Numbered from the stretch's first letter, positions 1-11,151 are shown. The stretch: DNA of 64,000 nt from Vespa crabro (GCF_910589235.1 NC_060961.1:4803001-4867000); one strand, 5' to 3'. The notes: a model not told the origin generated them from the letters alone. Numbers and translations are program-made.

Positions 1-389
1 ATTGACATTGACGTTGATTGAGATCTTCTTTAATGATGCACTGACTCTAATTCACAGTAATTATTTATTAATGGACGGTCACTGAATTTATTTCGTGGAA
101 CTTTACTATCTTTTATAAATACAGTCTGTACGACTGTTAAAAAAAGCAAAAACTTTGCGTACAAATACTGACTCTAACGACTGCATTGCACGTAGTCGAT
201 GCAAATTCATTTGTAGTTTAAATCGCAAAACGCGAACGAACAAACACTGTTTTCTACTTCACGAATTTTTGGCTTTTATTTTACATATATACAAACACTC
301 AATTTCATCATTGTTTCGAGCATTGCGATTGCAATGATATTCTGAAAGAAAAAAATAAAAACAAAATTATTACTACATATACTGTTATA
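1..389. other. AT-rich sequence, no supported gene
   Basis: Open frames here are short and rich in Lys, Asn, Phe and Cys, with no start context or domain. The left edge of the tandem array that follows is blurred: TATAAATCATTGAAG near 400 recurs near 1060, so earlier decayed units could reach into this stretch, but I cannot align them. Confidence 0.6.
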
Positions 390-1900
390 ATAAGAAACTG
401 TATAAATCATTGAAGAAATGTGTGATATAAAAATATATTTACCTTAAATCTTTGTTGATACTTGCAGCAAAGACATCTTGAGAGACGTTTATTCGTTGGA
501 ATGCAAAAGAACACTAACTCTGTAATCGTCAAAGTTAATCAAAAGACCGTTTATGTTGATATTACACATGATCCATAATCCCGAAATCAAAATTTTTAAG
601 TATTGAAATTTTTAATTAAAATTATGTTAAGTTTCTTGCGCGTTACGATCTTTGTAATGTTTAAACTAATGTACTATTGTTTAAATATTGGTTTATTGTA
701 CTTCCTATATATTAAAGATTGTTTAAATAATTGGAAAATTATCGAAAGTATTAATTTATAAGTTTTCACGTTTAGAAAGAGCGAGTTTCGATGTTCATTC
801 GTCGGAATGCAAAAGAAAACTAACTCCGTTTACCGTCAAAGTCATTCAACAGTTTGTTTTTGTAAATTTAATTAAGTGAAGGCAACGACTCTGAGTTCAA
901 AATTTAATCTTTTTGAAATGTCAAAGTAAAATTATTTTATATTTAACACCCGTCCTGAGCTATGTAATGTGTTAAACGAATGTATTATTATTTAAATATT
1001 AATTTATTTTATTCCGTGTACTTTACAGATCGTTTAAATAATTATAAAATTACCCAGATTATAAATCATTGAAGTTCCGAAAGAGAAATAAGAAATTTCG
1101 TAAGAAAAGATCTCTAACGTTTACTCCCCGGAATGCAAAATAAAAGTAATTTGTTTAGTGTCAAAGTCAGTCGAACATTCATTTTTGTTGACATTATAAA
1201 TCGGTATGATTCTGAGTTTAAAATTTAATTAGATTAAAATATTAAATTAAAATTATTTTATATTTAACGCGTGTTACGAGCTACGTAATCTTTCATTGAG
1301 TGTCTCAGTGTGTAAATGTTAATTTATTATATAATGCATATATATTATATATTGTTTAAATGATTATAAAATTATCGAAAGTATAAATTATTTAAGCTCT
1401 GCCGCATCGAAAGAGAAAATTTCAATATTTATTCATCGGAATACGAAAGGAAAGTGATCTGATTATTATCAAAGTAAATTGAATGTTCGTTTTTGTTGAT
1501 ATTATAGATCGGCGATGATCCCAAGCTCGTATTCAAATGTTTAATTAAATTTATTTTATATTCAATGTGTATTACGATCTATGGTAAAATTTAAATAAAT
1601 AAACAGACTTAATTATTATAAATTATTATTATATAAATGTTAATAATTAGTTGACTTTCCTGTAATATTATGCATGTCTTGAATGAATGTTAAGTAGTCG
1701 AAAGAAGCATTTTAAATGATGGTTTAATTATTTTTTATGTATCAAAGTAGTTCAAACTCATCGTTATTGTTTAATGAAAAGAAATATAATAATTCGTACC
1801 GATTGAAATTTAAAATTACAATTATTATATTTGAATGTTTTATTAACGCGTATGTTTATGACATTTGCTTGTAAAAAACTTTTATCTAAGGACCAAACGT
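390..1900. repeat. Degenerate tandem array, about 310-base unit, 4-5 copies
   Basis: The core word GGAATGC (GGAATAC in one unit) recurs at 498, 804, 1130 and 1438, spacings of 306, 326 and 308. Around each anchor the same blocks appear in order: TTCATTCGTCGGAATGCAAA, then GTCAAAGT about 25 bases on, then TTTTTGTTGATATTATA, then a TTAATTAAATTATTTTATAT stretch, then CGTTACGATCTATGTAATGT, then TTTAAATAATTATAAAATTA and ATCGAAAGTATAA. A weaker fifth copy seems to run from about 1690 to 1880 (ATCAAAGTAGTTCAAAC ... ATTAACGCGTATG). Units are clearly diverged, so the array is old. No unit is open in a consistent frame, so it is not a coding repeat. It could be a decayed satellite or a duplicated regulatory or RNA element; I do not recognise the family. 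Confidence 0.8.
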
Positions 1901-2562
1901 TTATGGGTAAAATTAAATTATTTAATATGAAATGGGTGAGAATTATTAGCTTTGTAACATGTAAAAACTTATATGATTGTTCATTGAATTATTAATTATA
2001 TTCTAATTCTATGTATTAACTTTACATTGTTAAAATGAATAAACATATTTAAGATATTTTTTGTAATCCTATTTGGAAGATATAGATTAGCAAAATTGAA
2101 ATTACGTAATCTTAGTGAATAAGAATCATTTTTTAGTTTTCTTTTTTTTTTTTTCATATCGATTTCGTAAGAGAATTTCGTAGAAATTAATAGTTTCGCA
2201 AAATCAATAAGAAAGTCAATAAGAGCTCAATCAAAATAAAATCGATATAAGGAAAAACGATATAAAGAGAAAAGCGAGTACTACGAAGTATACAATTGTG
2301 TGTTATGATTATAAAGCAGAAAGACAAGAAGAAATTACATTGAACGAAAACAAAGAATCGTCTTCGTATTTGGCATTGTATCTCATTATTATTAGCTCGA
2401 TGAATGATTATGTTTCTGAATTAACGAAGATACGATTTGTTTCGGAAAATTATCATGCGTAGTGACATATGGAATACATTCAAAAGAGGTGACAGAGATC
2501 TTTGTGAGACATTAGCAATTAAAATGATTATATTGTACGTTGTTCTTTTAAATATATTTTTC

Positions 2563-2583
2563 TTTTTTTTTTTTTTTTTTTTT
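2563..2583. repeat. Poly-T run, 21 bases
   Basis: Uninterrupted T homopolymer; it produces a poly-Phe stretch in one frame, which should not be read as coding. Confidence 0.9.
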
Positions 2584-2634
2584 GTTATTATAAATCATCT
2601 CATTCTCATATATAATGTAGGATGTACATGACTA

Positions 2635-2696
2635 TTATTATATTTTGATATTATATATTATTTTCTTATTATTATATTTTGATATTATATATTATT
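2635..2696. repeat. Two-copy perfect tandem duplication, period 34
   Basis: A 28-base AT-rich word starting TTATTATATTTTGATATTAT occurs at 2635-2662 and again, identically, at 2669-2696, separated by six bases. This is a recent local duplication. Confidence 0.85.
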
Positions 2697-3421
2697 ATTA
2701 ACGGAGTAGTAGTAATATTAATAATATAAAGTGGATTATTCCTACGGGAGAAATAACAATCAAAAAATTGCATTCAAAGTTCTATTACGATTGTCTACTT
2801 CACAGAAACGAAACACACACATTCAAACTTTTCTATGAAAATCATCAGTGGAACTATGAGCTTCTTTCCTTTTGTTACAAAGTTCATGGAGCGCCATTAC
2901 GTTACGAAACTTTTTTTTCCATGGAAAATATCAAAAACAGCGTTAACGACAAGAATGAGTCCAAGTGTAATTCTTGACCATTTTCATGAATATGGTCTCA
3001 TTGTAAAGATAAAGATCTAAGTAAATAGATCTGCTTTTTAAAATTTTTAAGAAAGCATTATTTTTATACATAAATTATTTTCGGAAAAACATTATTTTTT
3101 TCTTTTTTTTACTATTATTTTGAAAGAAAATAAAGTTTATTCGAAAATTCGAAAAAATCAGATCCACGTTTAAACTTTTATCTTTAAAATGAGATTTTGT
3201 TTTTCAAAATTGGTTAAGAATTACGTCTGTAATCATTGTTGGCCTAAACCATTATAAAATGAGGGATGATAAGTAGCCTTAAATTATATTTGATCTATTT
3301 ATTTTTTTTCCTTCATTCGTTCTGATGATCATTACCATTGAAACGACTAAAGAATATTTTCTTTCGTTTATTATAAATGAATCGATTAATATATCTTTGC
3401 ACGAGCGAGAGCTCGAAGAAA

Positions 3422-3422
3422 A

Positions 3423-3472
<50 letters not shown>
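3422..3472. repeat. (GA)n microsatellite
   Basis: About 50 bases of GA repeat with one GAAAGA interruption. A CT tract lies about 175 bases downstream on the same strand, so the two could pair in single-stranded form. Confidence 0.95.
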
Positions 3473-3473
<1 letters not shown>

Positions 3474-3647
3474 TTACATTTTGCGTATTATGTAAAAATG
3501 TTACATAATCGATGAAACATAATAATTTTTTTCTTTCTTTTTATTTATGTATTTATCTTTCTTTTTTCTTTGTAAAATGATCGAAGACTCGCATTATAGC
3601 ACACGCTAAGCTCGTTAGCGATATTTGGCCCTTCGACTCACGTTTGT

Positions 3648-3672
3648 TTCTCTCTCTCTCTCTCCCTCTCTC

Positions 3673-3725
<53 letters not shown>

Positions 3726-3730
3726 TTCTT
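3648..3730. repeat. (CT)n microsatellite
   Basis: About 80 bases of CT repeat with CCC and TTT interruptions. It creates Ser-Leu strings on the plus strand and Arg-Glu strings on the minus strand. The 200 bases after it are GC-richer and contain a short open frame from the ATG at 3828 that I cannot assign. Confidence 0.95.
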
Positions 3731-4272
3731 CCACTTTTGTAATTTACGATCGTCGGAGGGGCCACTTTGCGAAATTGAAGGCGTCATTTTCTCGGATCAC
3801 GCACGGCGACACGCGCACAAACGCAGGATGAGCGTAGTTACTATGAAGGACGAACAAAGCTCTGCACTTTCTCAATCTGGAGAAGATATTTTTCTTACTT
3901 ACGAGAACGAAAAGGGCGCGGGTTTTCTACTATGAGAACGGATATGACCCGGGAGTTGGTTGTTCTATAGCGTATATACCATGCCTTCAATACGTGCTAC
4001 GAGATTTATTTCGAAGCTTTCCGAAATAACCAGACCGACCTCTTCAAACTAACCGATGTTCTTTCTTTCTTTTTTTCAATAATAATCGTTCAATCATTGA
4101 AGATATGATTAAATATCGACTAACATTTTTCATTTTAACTCAAAGGACATTGTTCTCTTTTCTCTTTCTTCTTCTTACAAAGTTTTTTCCTTTTTTTAGT
4201 TTTTTAATTACTTACTTAATCAGATTGAAAACTTCACAAAGATTACTTCAATGGAAGAGTAGTCTTTTCAAA

Positions 4273-4291
4273 ACACACACACACACACATA

Positions 4292-4338
<47 letters not shown>
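4273..4338. repeat. Compound (CA)n then (GA)n microsatellite
   Basis: A run of CA to about 4289, a short ATACAAA joint, then GA to 4338. It follows the same X-then-GA order seen in other compound arrays of this window. Confidence 0.95.
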
Positions 4339-4339
<1 letters not shown>

Positions 4340-5068
4340 ATTCGGAATATTTTCTTAAGTAAATACTTAGGCAGATAAGCGAAATCTAAATTAACGGAAA
4401 CTCTTTTTTAAATAGAGCGAATTTGAAAGAAAGTATGTCCGATTAACATTTGTCTTACGTAAGGTTTAAATAGGATCTATGTGTATAAGACTACTAGGTA
4501 GACTACTTTCATTATGATTAATTCCATCATAATATCTTTTAATTTAATTCTCTTTTAAATTTTAAAAGAAAAACATAGATGGATTTATGTTTGTCGCTAT
4601 AAGAATGAAAATTCGAAACGTTTTTATTATCACACTTTTTAAGATAAATACGAAAAAAGTCTTAACGCGATTCGAGAGATGAGATTTAAGAGCGGACTGG
4701 CGACGCTATTCGGAATGAAAAATGTCTCTGTGTTTTTTTTTAGAAAAAAGATAGAAATCAGTCCGGAGTGTTCGTAAACCGCAACGCGTAGGGAGCAACG
4801 CTATTCTTTCTACGGTGACGGGATTTATGTGCCATCGATAAGAAAAAGACAGCAACGAGAAGCACGCGAGGCATCGCGACCGCGTCGAGATAACTTGAAA
4901 TCGAATACGCATTGTTTTTTTACGAAATTTCATTCGCGAATGGTACTCCATTTTGTTGATCTATCATTCTGCGACAACATCTTCCTTTAGATTCTTACTT
5001 TTGTTCGTACGTAGAAAATGATTTATTAAAAGTGTACGATTTATGTTTAATATTTTTTACGAATTATT

Positions 5069-5076
5069 ATTATATA

Positions 5077-5110
<34 letters not shown>
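5069..5110. repeat. (TA)n microsatellite
   Basis: About 42 bases of alternating TA with one TG interruption. Confidence 0.95.
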
Positions 5111-5360
5111 CTCTTTCTATTGATTTAAAAAAATCGGTGTGTTATTAAATCTATAATAATTTGAATGATATCTCATATATCGTAAAATTTCGTCCCGTAA
5201 GTTGGAATATCTTTGTCGGAAGCAACGAAATAGCCATCAGAGTGTACATAGAAAGTATATATGAGAAGAGCATAGAGAGGGTGCCTTTCGTCTCGGTTGA
5301 AAAGAACGGCCGTAGCAAAATCGTGGTTGAAACGGTAAGCAGCAACGGCATGGTTGTTGG

Positions 5361-5520
5361 AAAAGAAAAAAGAGAGAGAAAGAAACAGAGAATTGGAGAG
5401 GGAGAGAGAGAAAGAGAGAGGCGGAAGTAAAGATGGAGAATAAGAAAAGGAAAAAGAAAAGGAAAAAGAAAAGAGAAAAAAAAAGAAGAAGAAGAAGAAG
5501 AAGAAGAAGAAGAAGAAGGG
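5361..5520. repeat. 160-base polypurine tract ending in (GAA)n
   Basis: An almost unbroken purine strand: GA repeats, then GGAAAAA-type units, then about twelve GAA units at 5484-5519. The long Phe/Leu/Ser open frames on the minus strand across it are translations of the complementary pyrimidine tract. Long homopurine tracts with GAA runs are known to be capable of triplex formation; whether this one does so is inference. Confidence 0.9.
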
Positions 5521-6980
5521 TAGAAACGGGCACAGGATGATGTAAGCTTCTAACCAGGCGGACAATTCTATTCCGAACTCGACTCTTCTTCGTCTCGGCG
5601 CGCCAGTGTCAGCGCGAATTGATGTTTGCCTCCGTTCATGCGAGAAGCGCTTCCCTTCGTTTTTATACCATTAGGGGAACGCCTTGTGATTCCGTTATGT
5701 TGAAAGCAACGGGCAGCACTCGTTTCTACTTTCTCTTTTCTATGCCTTTATCGACGTTACATCGAAATCAAAGAATTCACGATGTTCGCGTTTGGCTTTG
5801 TCTTTTCTCTAATACTTTTTCGCTTTTATCTATCACCAGATGGTACTTGTTCGAAGAGAAAAAAAGAGATAGAGGTATGTGTTCGACTTTGTTCTTTTTT
5901 TTTTCTTTTTTTTCTTTTTTTTTTTACAACATCGAAATTATCTCAATTTAAAATAAATTTTTATTACATCGTACAAGATATTCTTTTGAGATCTATAGTA
6001 TTAGAATATTTCGTGGAAATATTAACGAAGATATTTCGAAGATTTGAAAGTTCTCTCAAGTATATCGAAACATTTTAAAAACTGATATCTTATAAAATAA
6101 GATAACTATTCTTCGTTTCTTACGTGTATGATATATATCTATTTATCCATTTATCATAGGATATACGCATAAATTTACCTATTTACAATAGTTATATGCT
6201 ATTTTGAATTTTTATGCTCGACGATAGAGTTTATCTTCTCGTCGGATCGATCTTTCCTTTGAATTTTGCGATTTTTCTAGAAGCGCGTTTGTTATTTTTA
6301 AGTCAGTTATTCTTAGCACGCAAATTTTCGGCGTTATATACTCAAAATTTTATATCACCTATATTATGATTTTTATACGAATAATACGATAAATCTTGAA
6401 AGGTAAAAAGTAAGGAAATATTTGTTACGATTCTTAAAATAATTCACATTATTATAATATAGATATCAATTGTGAGACGTTTAGTAAAACGAAATAAAAA
6501 TAGAATTAATATTTTATAATGTAACAATAGAATTAATTTTAGAATAATATTGTAAAATTATTAACATTCTTTTTTCTACGTTTCGTGTATCAAATGAAAT
6601 ATTATATTTTTAAAAATTGTTAAACAATATAAATTGGACAAATAGTTTTATAATCATAGTGAAGATGAATCGGACGTTAATTTCTATTTTACGAATGGCT
6701 ATGTTGATCGCATTTCTAAAATGCAAGATTTCAAGATTATAATGAAGATGTAATAAAGAGTGACACGTGTAAAATGAGTTACGACGATGACAACTTTCTT
6801 CAGTAAAACGTCGGAGAATAAATATTTAATTTCGCAATATTAATACCAAGGAAGTCCCATTATTTTTATTACGTCCTTCAAAAGATATCATAATGTTTTT
6901 AGTATAAATTCTTGAAAGCTCGTTTTAGATAGGAGGGTAGTGGTAAAGAAGGGAGGTTGTATAAATTTCTAAGTTACTTC
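5521..6980. other. No supported gene; small GC-richer patch then AT-rich DNA
   Basis: 5560-5720 is GC-richer (it includes GGCGCGCC near 5598) and sits inside open frames that cannot be assigned. From about 5880 onward the sequence is AT-rich with T-rich runs. I see no splice-bounded open frame and no RNA gene. Confidence 0.45.
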
Positions 6981-7028
6981 CATGCTCTTTTCTCGTAGAA
7001 AGAGCTTCGTCACTTCGTCCTCGTCGTG

Positions 7029-7135
7029 CTACGGCGCGATTTTAAAAACGCTGCTGTCGATTTGCGAGTCCACGGTCTCGTTCGGTAAACGACGACGTTG
7101 GAACTGGTGATGGTGGTGTTGGTGCGGTATGATTC
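7029..7135 (-). CDS. Candidate terminal exon, unknown protein
   Basis: On the minus strand a good 3' splice site (ATGATTTTCCCCAG) ends at 7136. The exon would start at 7135 and run 107 bases to TAG at 7029-7031. In that frame the peptide has a His/Gln cluster (HQHHHHQFQRRR) followed by a mixed tail ending KIAP. An in-frame TGA sits just upstream of the acceptor, as expected if the frame only exists after splicing. However, the other two frames are also open for 30 to 40 codons, so the coding frame is uncertain. No donor, protein family or partner exon is identified. It could equally be a stop-poor non-coding island. Confidence 0.15.
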
Positions 7136-7216
7136 CTGGGGAAAATCATGAATATATTCAAGAGCCACGGAATTTCTGGAGGGTCGTTCAAGAGGAGCCA
7201 CGCTAAGAAAGAGTAA

Positions 7217-7245
7217 GATAGATAGATAGATACATAGGTAGATAG

Positions 7246-7298
<53 letters not shown>

Positions 7299-7299
7299 A
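7217..7299. repeat. Compound (GATA)n then (GA)n microsatellite
   Basis: GATA units with CATA and GGTA variants to about 7280, passing directly into GA repeats to 7299. Confidence 0.95.
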
Positions 7300-7553
7300 G
7301 TTAGACTCAGGAAAGTTCGATATATCTTTTCTTCTTTCCTTCCTCGTCTACGTATTTTCCTCCCTCTAGGAATGACAAACAATTTACATTGGCTACCGTC
7401 GTAGAGATATCGTTTAATTTCACGAGAACATGCAGTACCACGCATAACTATGTAAAAAAAAAAGGAATGTTCGTCTAATGATCTTTGAACGTGATCAAAA
7501 TCGAATCGTGGTACATCATAAATGTTTCAAAATGTTTTATATTGATTTTTATG

Positions 7554-7571
7554 TTTTTTTTTTTTTTTTTT
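7554..7571. repeat. Poly-T run, 18 bases
   Basis: Uninterrupted T homopolymer in AT-rich sequence. Confidence 0.9.
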
Positions 7572-8415
7572 ATTTATAACATTATTTGCATAAACTCCAT
7601 TCAAATTTTTCGTCTCCTTCTCTCTCTTTCTTTTTCCCTTTCTCCCTTTCGTAAAGTATGAATGCATTATTATTTCATATTACTCATCCTTCCAAGTAAT
7701 TTCTTCTTTTCGTTCTATATAATTAGTTTATATTCGACGTACTTATGGATTAACTTAAACACTTTTTTAATTTTTCGACTGTCTTGCTTGAAAGATAAAA
7801 GTATCATTATTAAAGCAATCGAATTACTGTCAACGCGTTCGTAAGTTTAAAAACGAATTTTCAACAAGGTGCATCCTTGCGACTCTCAGGAGTGGTTTTT
7901 GTAGCAGAGAAGCCAGTGATGATAGCATGCTTCGGTAAAAGCTGAGCAAATTGCGAATATACGTGACGTTCCCTCGAAAGTGTGCGCATCACTTGTTCGA
8001 TTTTGTTGGATCGGCTATGTTGATCGTGTTCCTTGTTTATTTTACTTTGTATATTTGCTTGATCGTATATCCTAGCAGACATTGTCATCGATAATTATTT
8101 AGTCTTTCTAAAGGACAAAGTTTGTTTTGATAACAAGCTTACGAGAGTAACGTGTGGCTATTTATCTGTGTAAATCGAACGAACTGTTTGTATGTATAAT
8201 TAACAATGAATTCTTTTCAACATGATAACACGATATCGTATCATTCTTCATCTTATTAAAAATTCAGTCGAGACTGGGTAAATGATAATGAGTACATATA
8301 CATACATTTTTTATTTTTTAAATAGAAATAAAATTTCTCGCGGGAAATGAAGAAAAATATTAGATACTAAAAATGGCCGATGATATCGACAAAGACACGA
8401 GAAGGCGACTGTTTT

Positions 8416-8420
<5 letters not shown>
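7572..8420. other. No supported gene
   Basis: AT-rich DNA with a moderately GC-richer patch at 7860-8090. That patch carries a minus-strand open frame of 75 codons starting with a real ATG (MTMSARIYDQ...). It is rich in Ser, Thr, Lys and Arg, has no recognisable domain, and I do not call it a gene. Confidence 0.4.

Positions 8421-8422
<2 letters not shown>

Positions 8423-8449
<27 letters not shown>
8423..8449. repeat. (CT)n microsatellite
   Basis: About 27 bases of CT repeat. Confidence 0.9.
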
Positions 8450-8589
8450 TTGAAGAGACGACGAAAAAGTGAAGAAGGGTGGAAGGGAAAAGAAAACATC
8501 GTAGTTGCTTTAGCCCGTAGAGAAACAACCATAATCGTCGCGAAACGCGTTGTATACGTGCCTCCAAGCGCAGCCTCTAGAATCTTTCT

Positions 8590-8815
8590 AGGAAATTGAA
8601 TTTACAATTTCACCCCCTTAAATGCCCTCTTTTGTCGGGTAAAAGCTGCCAGGACATAATAGGCAGGCATGTCAACAGCTCGCTCGCTAGTTCGCCCGCT
8701 TCGCTTTTCTATGGAAGTTCGCTCGCTCGGCTTTTACAATGCGGCTCGTCTCTGACATCGACCTTCATAAACGATGTCGGCTCGAGCGTGTCCCTTTGCT
8801 CTTCTCCCTCTTTTT

Positions 8816-8868
<53 letters not shown>

Positions 8869-9165
8869 CCTCTCTCTTTTCCATCTACGTTCGCCATTCG
8901 AGCATCGACCGACTCTCCGAAAATTGTGGCGAGATTAATTCTTTCCATCTCTTCGTCCTTACCCTTCGTTGCCCTTCTCCTCGTTCCATCGTACCTATCC
9001 TGCCCGTTCATCGTCGTATTATTATTCAAAAGCATTTCTCTTTGTCTTCGTTTCAGCCAGCTGATGTGGCTCTCTCACGTTGACCGAGAGACACCAACGT
9101 CGATTTTTCGCATATTCACGCGACAAACTCAAATCTCGAACCACCTCTTTCCTAGTCCGTGACAG
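8590..9165. other. GC-richer island with long open frames on both strands, undetermined
   Basis: The composition is visibly more balanced than in the flanks. A plus-strand frame runs about 188 codons (8596-9162, opening with TTG rather than ATG), and a minus-strand frame of 108 codons begins with ATG at 9035. Both pass through the CT array at 8819-8877, which supplies about a fifth to a quarter of each. The minus frame without the repeat is hydrophilic (MLLNNNTTMNGQDRY...). Because several frames are open at once, openness here mostly reflects low stop-codon content. It could be a regulatory island, a 5' exon, or nothing. Confidence 0.3.
8819..8877. repeat. (CT)n microsatellite
   Basis: About 59 bases of CT repeat with CCC interruptions near its right end. 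Confidence 0.95.
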
Positions 9166-9440
9166 ATGGAACTATTGGACGCGTAAATCGTGCTTCGTAG
9201 ATATTTCGGTACATTGACCTTGATACTCCGCAAACTTTTCTATTCTCGTTTTTCTTTCCTTTTTTCTTTTTTCTTTTTTTTCTTTTTTTTTTTTTCTTAA
9301 TATTTTCTTTGCTTTTTCAAATTTATCTTTGAAGGCGGTATACAAAAAAAAATTATATTGGAATTGGTAAGATTATAAAATTATCGGATCGAGTTGAGTT
9401 CATGTCAAATACATATGTCATGAAAGTTGAGAGAGAAAGA

Positions 9441-9473
9441 CAGATAGATAGATAGATAGATAGAGATAGAGAT

Positions 9474-9537
<64 letters not shown>
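9441..9537. repeat. Compound (GATA)n / GAGATA then (GA)n microsatellite
   Basis: GATA units, then GAGATA units, then 57 bases of pure GA. The stepwise passage from GATA to GATAGA to GA is easy to read. Confidence 0.95.
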
Positions 9538-9540
<3 letters not shown>

Positions 9541-9875
9541 CAAATCGAAGGAACGCAAAGCGAGGATCACAGCGTTATTTCGTGGCGATAACAAATCGTT
9601 GATACGTCAAATGCAGCGGCTAGGATTTTACCGCTCGGTAATGGCGCATCCCATTCGTCGACGTTACTTGCAACAGAGAAAAAGCCATTAAATCCTATAG
9701 GATGAGTGCTTCGGAAGGTAGCAGAACTTTAATGCGGCGATCGAATGATATACCGATTTATAATACTTTCGGTATAAATCCGTCGAACATTAAATATTAT
9801 ATTGTTAATGCGAACCATCGTTTAATCGATTTATCCTTTTGTCTCGCTCACTATATCGACTCTTTTCTTGCTTCG

Positions 9876-9934
9876 AAAAAAAAAAGAAAAAAGAAAAAAG
9901 AAAAAAAAAGGAAAAAAAAAGAAGAGAAAAAGAA
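9876..9934. repeat. A-rich simple sequence (A4-9 G)n
   Basis: Runs of A broken by single G or GG; gives a poly-Lys translation that is not evidence of a protein. Confidence 0.9.
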
Positions 9935-10579
9935 ATTGAAAGTAACATCTCGTAAAGTTTAGTTGGGAAATAAGTAATACGCGTTAACGTCGAGAATATT
10001 TAACAAATAGAAGAATTTTGCACGTCTAATTAGGCGTGATTAAATTTTCTGTATTTTGCGCGCCGTGAAGTTAATTGCCAACAAAAATACGAAGGTATAC
10101 CGTACACTTGCGAGAAGAGAAGCGGAAGATTAAGGGAGGATGGGAGGAGAGGAGAGGGATGGCGATGAGAGTTAATTAAGCGAAACGTAACACTGCTGCC
10201 GCTGGCCGTATACGATTTTTCATCATACGGACGAACGTCAGCTTGCTAATTGTCCGTGGAAAAAATTTGAAAAACGAAGTCGTCGTCGGATTGGTCAGAA
10301 GAGTCACAACATTAAACCAACTGGAACGAAGGAACGAAGTTTCGGGACGCTAAGATGGTACCTCGTTTATTTATTGTTGACTGTAATTAAGCCATTTTAT
10401 TCGCTTGATAATTTATGGAAAAATATTAAAAGACGATTTGCGTTCGAGGTACGTATTCTTTTGACGTCATCAGCATTTTATTGATGTTTTCGTTATACAT
10501 TATTTCCTTACGATGAGTTTTCACTTTCTCTCTTTTTCTTTTGTTTTTTTTTGTTTTTTTTTAATCTCTGTCTCTCCTT

Positions 10580-10821
10580 CTCAATGGGTCTCTCGGAAGA
10601 GTTAAATACACTTCTTCGTGCAGCAACCTGTGCACCAAAGTACTGTAATCGCCTACGGGAGTACTCTAGTAGCAGTGTTAAACGCCGTGACTGCTGTCTG
10701 TATGCTTGACGCAGTTCTATTTGGCGGGTGCGTGTGATGCAAAGGCGAGACCCTTTTTCTGGTACATAAATCTTTGACGAGGCAAGAGCTTAATTTTATC
10801 GCTGTCACGAAAGAACGTCCC

Positions 10822-10824
<3 letters not shown>
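10580..10824. other. GC-richer patch upstream of a GA array, undetermined
   Basis: Balanced-composition sequence between a pyrimidine-rich stretch and the long GA array. It contains a short imperfect inverted pair, AGCAGT ... ACTGCT, around 10670-10695. No open frame is bounded by splice sites. It could be a promoter or non-coding 5' exon because a strong donor follows the GA array. Confidence 0.25.

Positions 10825-10896
<72 letters not shown>
10825..10896. repeat. (GA)n microsatellite, 72 bases, uninterrupted
   Basis: One of the longest pure dinucleotide arrays in the window. It lies about 185 bases upstream of an almost equally long CT array and eight bases before a consensus 5' splice site. 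Confidence 0.97.
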
Positions 10897-10897
<1 letters not shown>

Positions 10898-10901
10898 ACG
10901 G

Positions 10902-10910
10902 AAGGTAAGT
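10902..10910 (+). promoter_or_regulatory. Consensus-like 5' splice site next to GA array
   Basis: AAG|GTAAGT with GT at 10905-10906 matches the metazoan donor consensus. Used as a donor, the exon would include the GA repeat. No partner acceptor or open frame is established, so this may be a chance match or a non-coding exon. Confidence 0.25.
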
Positions 10911-11081
10911 GGTAGAAAGGCAACGCTTCTAAAAGGACCCAGGTTAAATTAAAAGAAAGGATCTGAATGAGACCACGAGCGCTGAAAGTAATCACTTTAT
11001 CTGTAGCCACCACTCGGGGCAGCTCGCTAATCTGGGCCCTCGTTTTGAGGTTGAATCGTCGGCTCGACCCATCCTTCTCAC

Positions 11082-11113
11082 CTCTCTCTCTCATTCTCTC
11101 TCTCTCTCTCTCT

Positions 11114-11149
<36 letters not shown>
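11082..11149. repeat. (CT)n microsatellite
   Basis: CT repeat with two CATT interruptions; complementary to the GA array ending at 10896. Confidence 0.95.

Positions 11150-11151
<2 letters not shown>

Larger units (their letters stand above)
1901..3420. other. AT-rich sequence, no supported gene
   Basis: Long A+T-rich stretch with poly-T runs and TA-rich words. The open frames are short and pass through homopolymer. Two overlapping short plus-strand frames at 2768-3020 have no start context or homology I can recognise. Nothing else is visible apart from the short duplication listed separately. Confidence 0.5.

Noticed and set aside
3553..3831. Arg-Glu and Ser-Leu rich 'proteins' across the CT array
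   Set aside because: They are direct translations of CT/GA dinucleotide repeats in opposite strands; the same pattern recurs at dozens of arrays.
5173..5565. 130-codon minus-strand frame rich in Phe, Leu and Ser
   Set aside because: It is the translation of the long pyrimidine complement of a polypurine tract; no start context or domain.
10660..10700. Possible microRNA hairpin (AGCAGT ... ACTGCT)
   Set aside because: Only six base pairs are evident and no known insect miRNA seed is recognisable.
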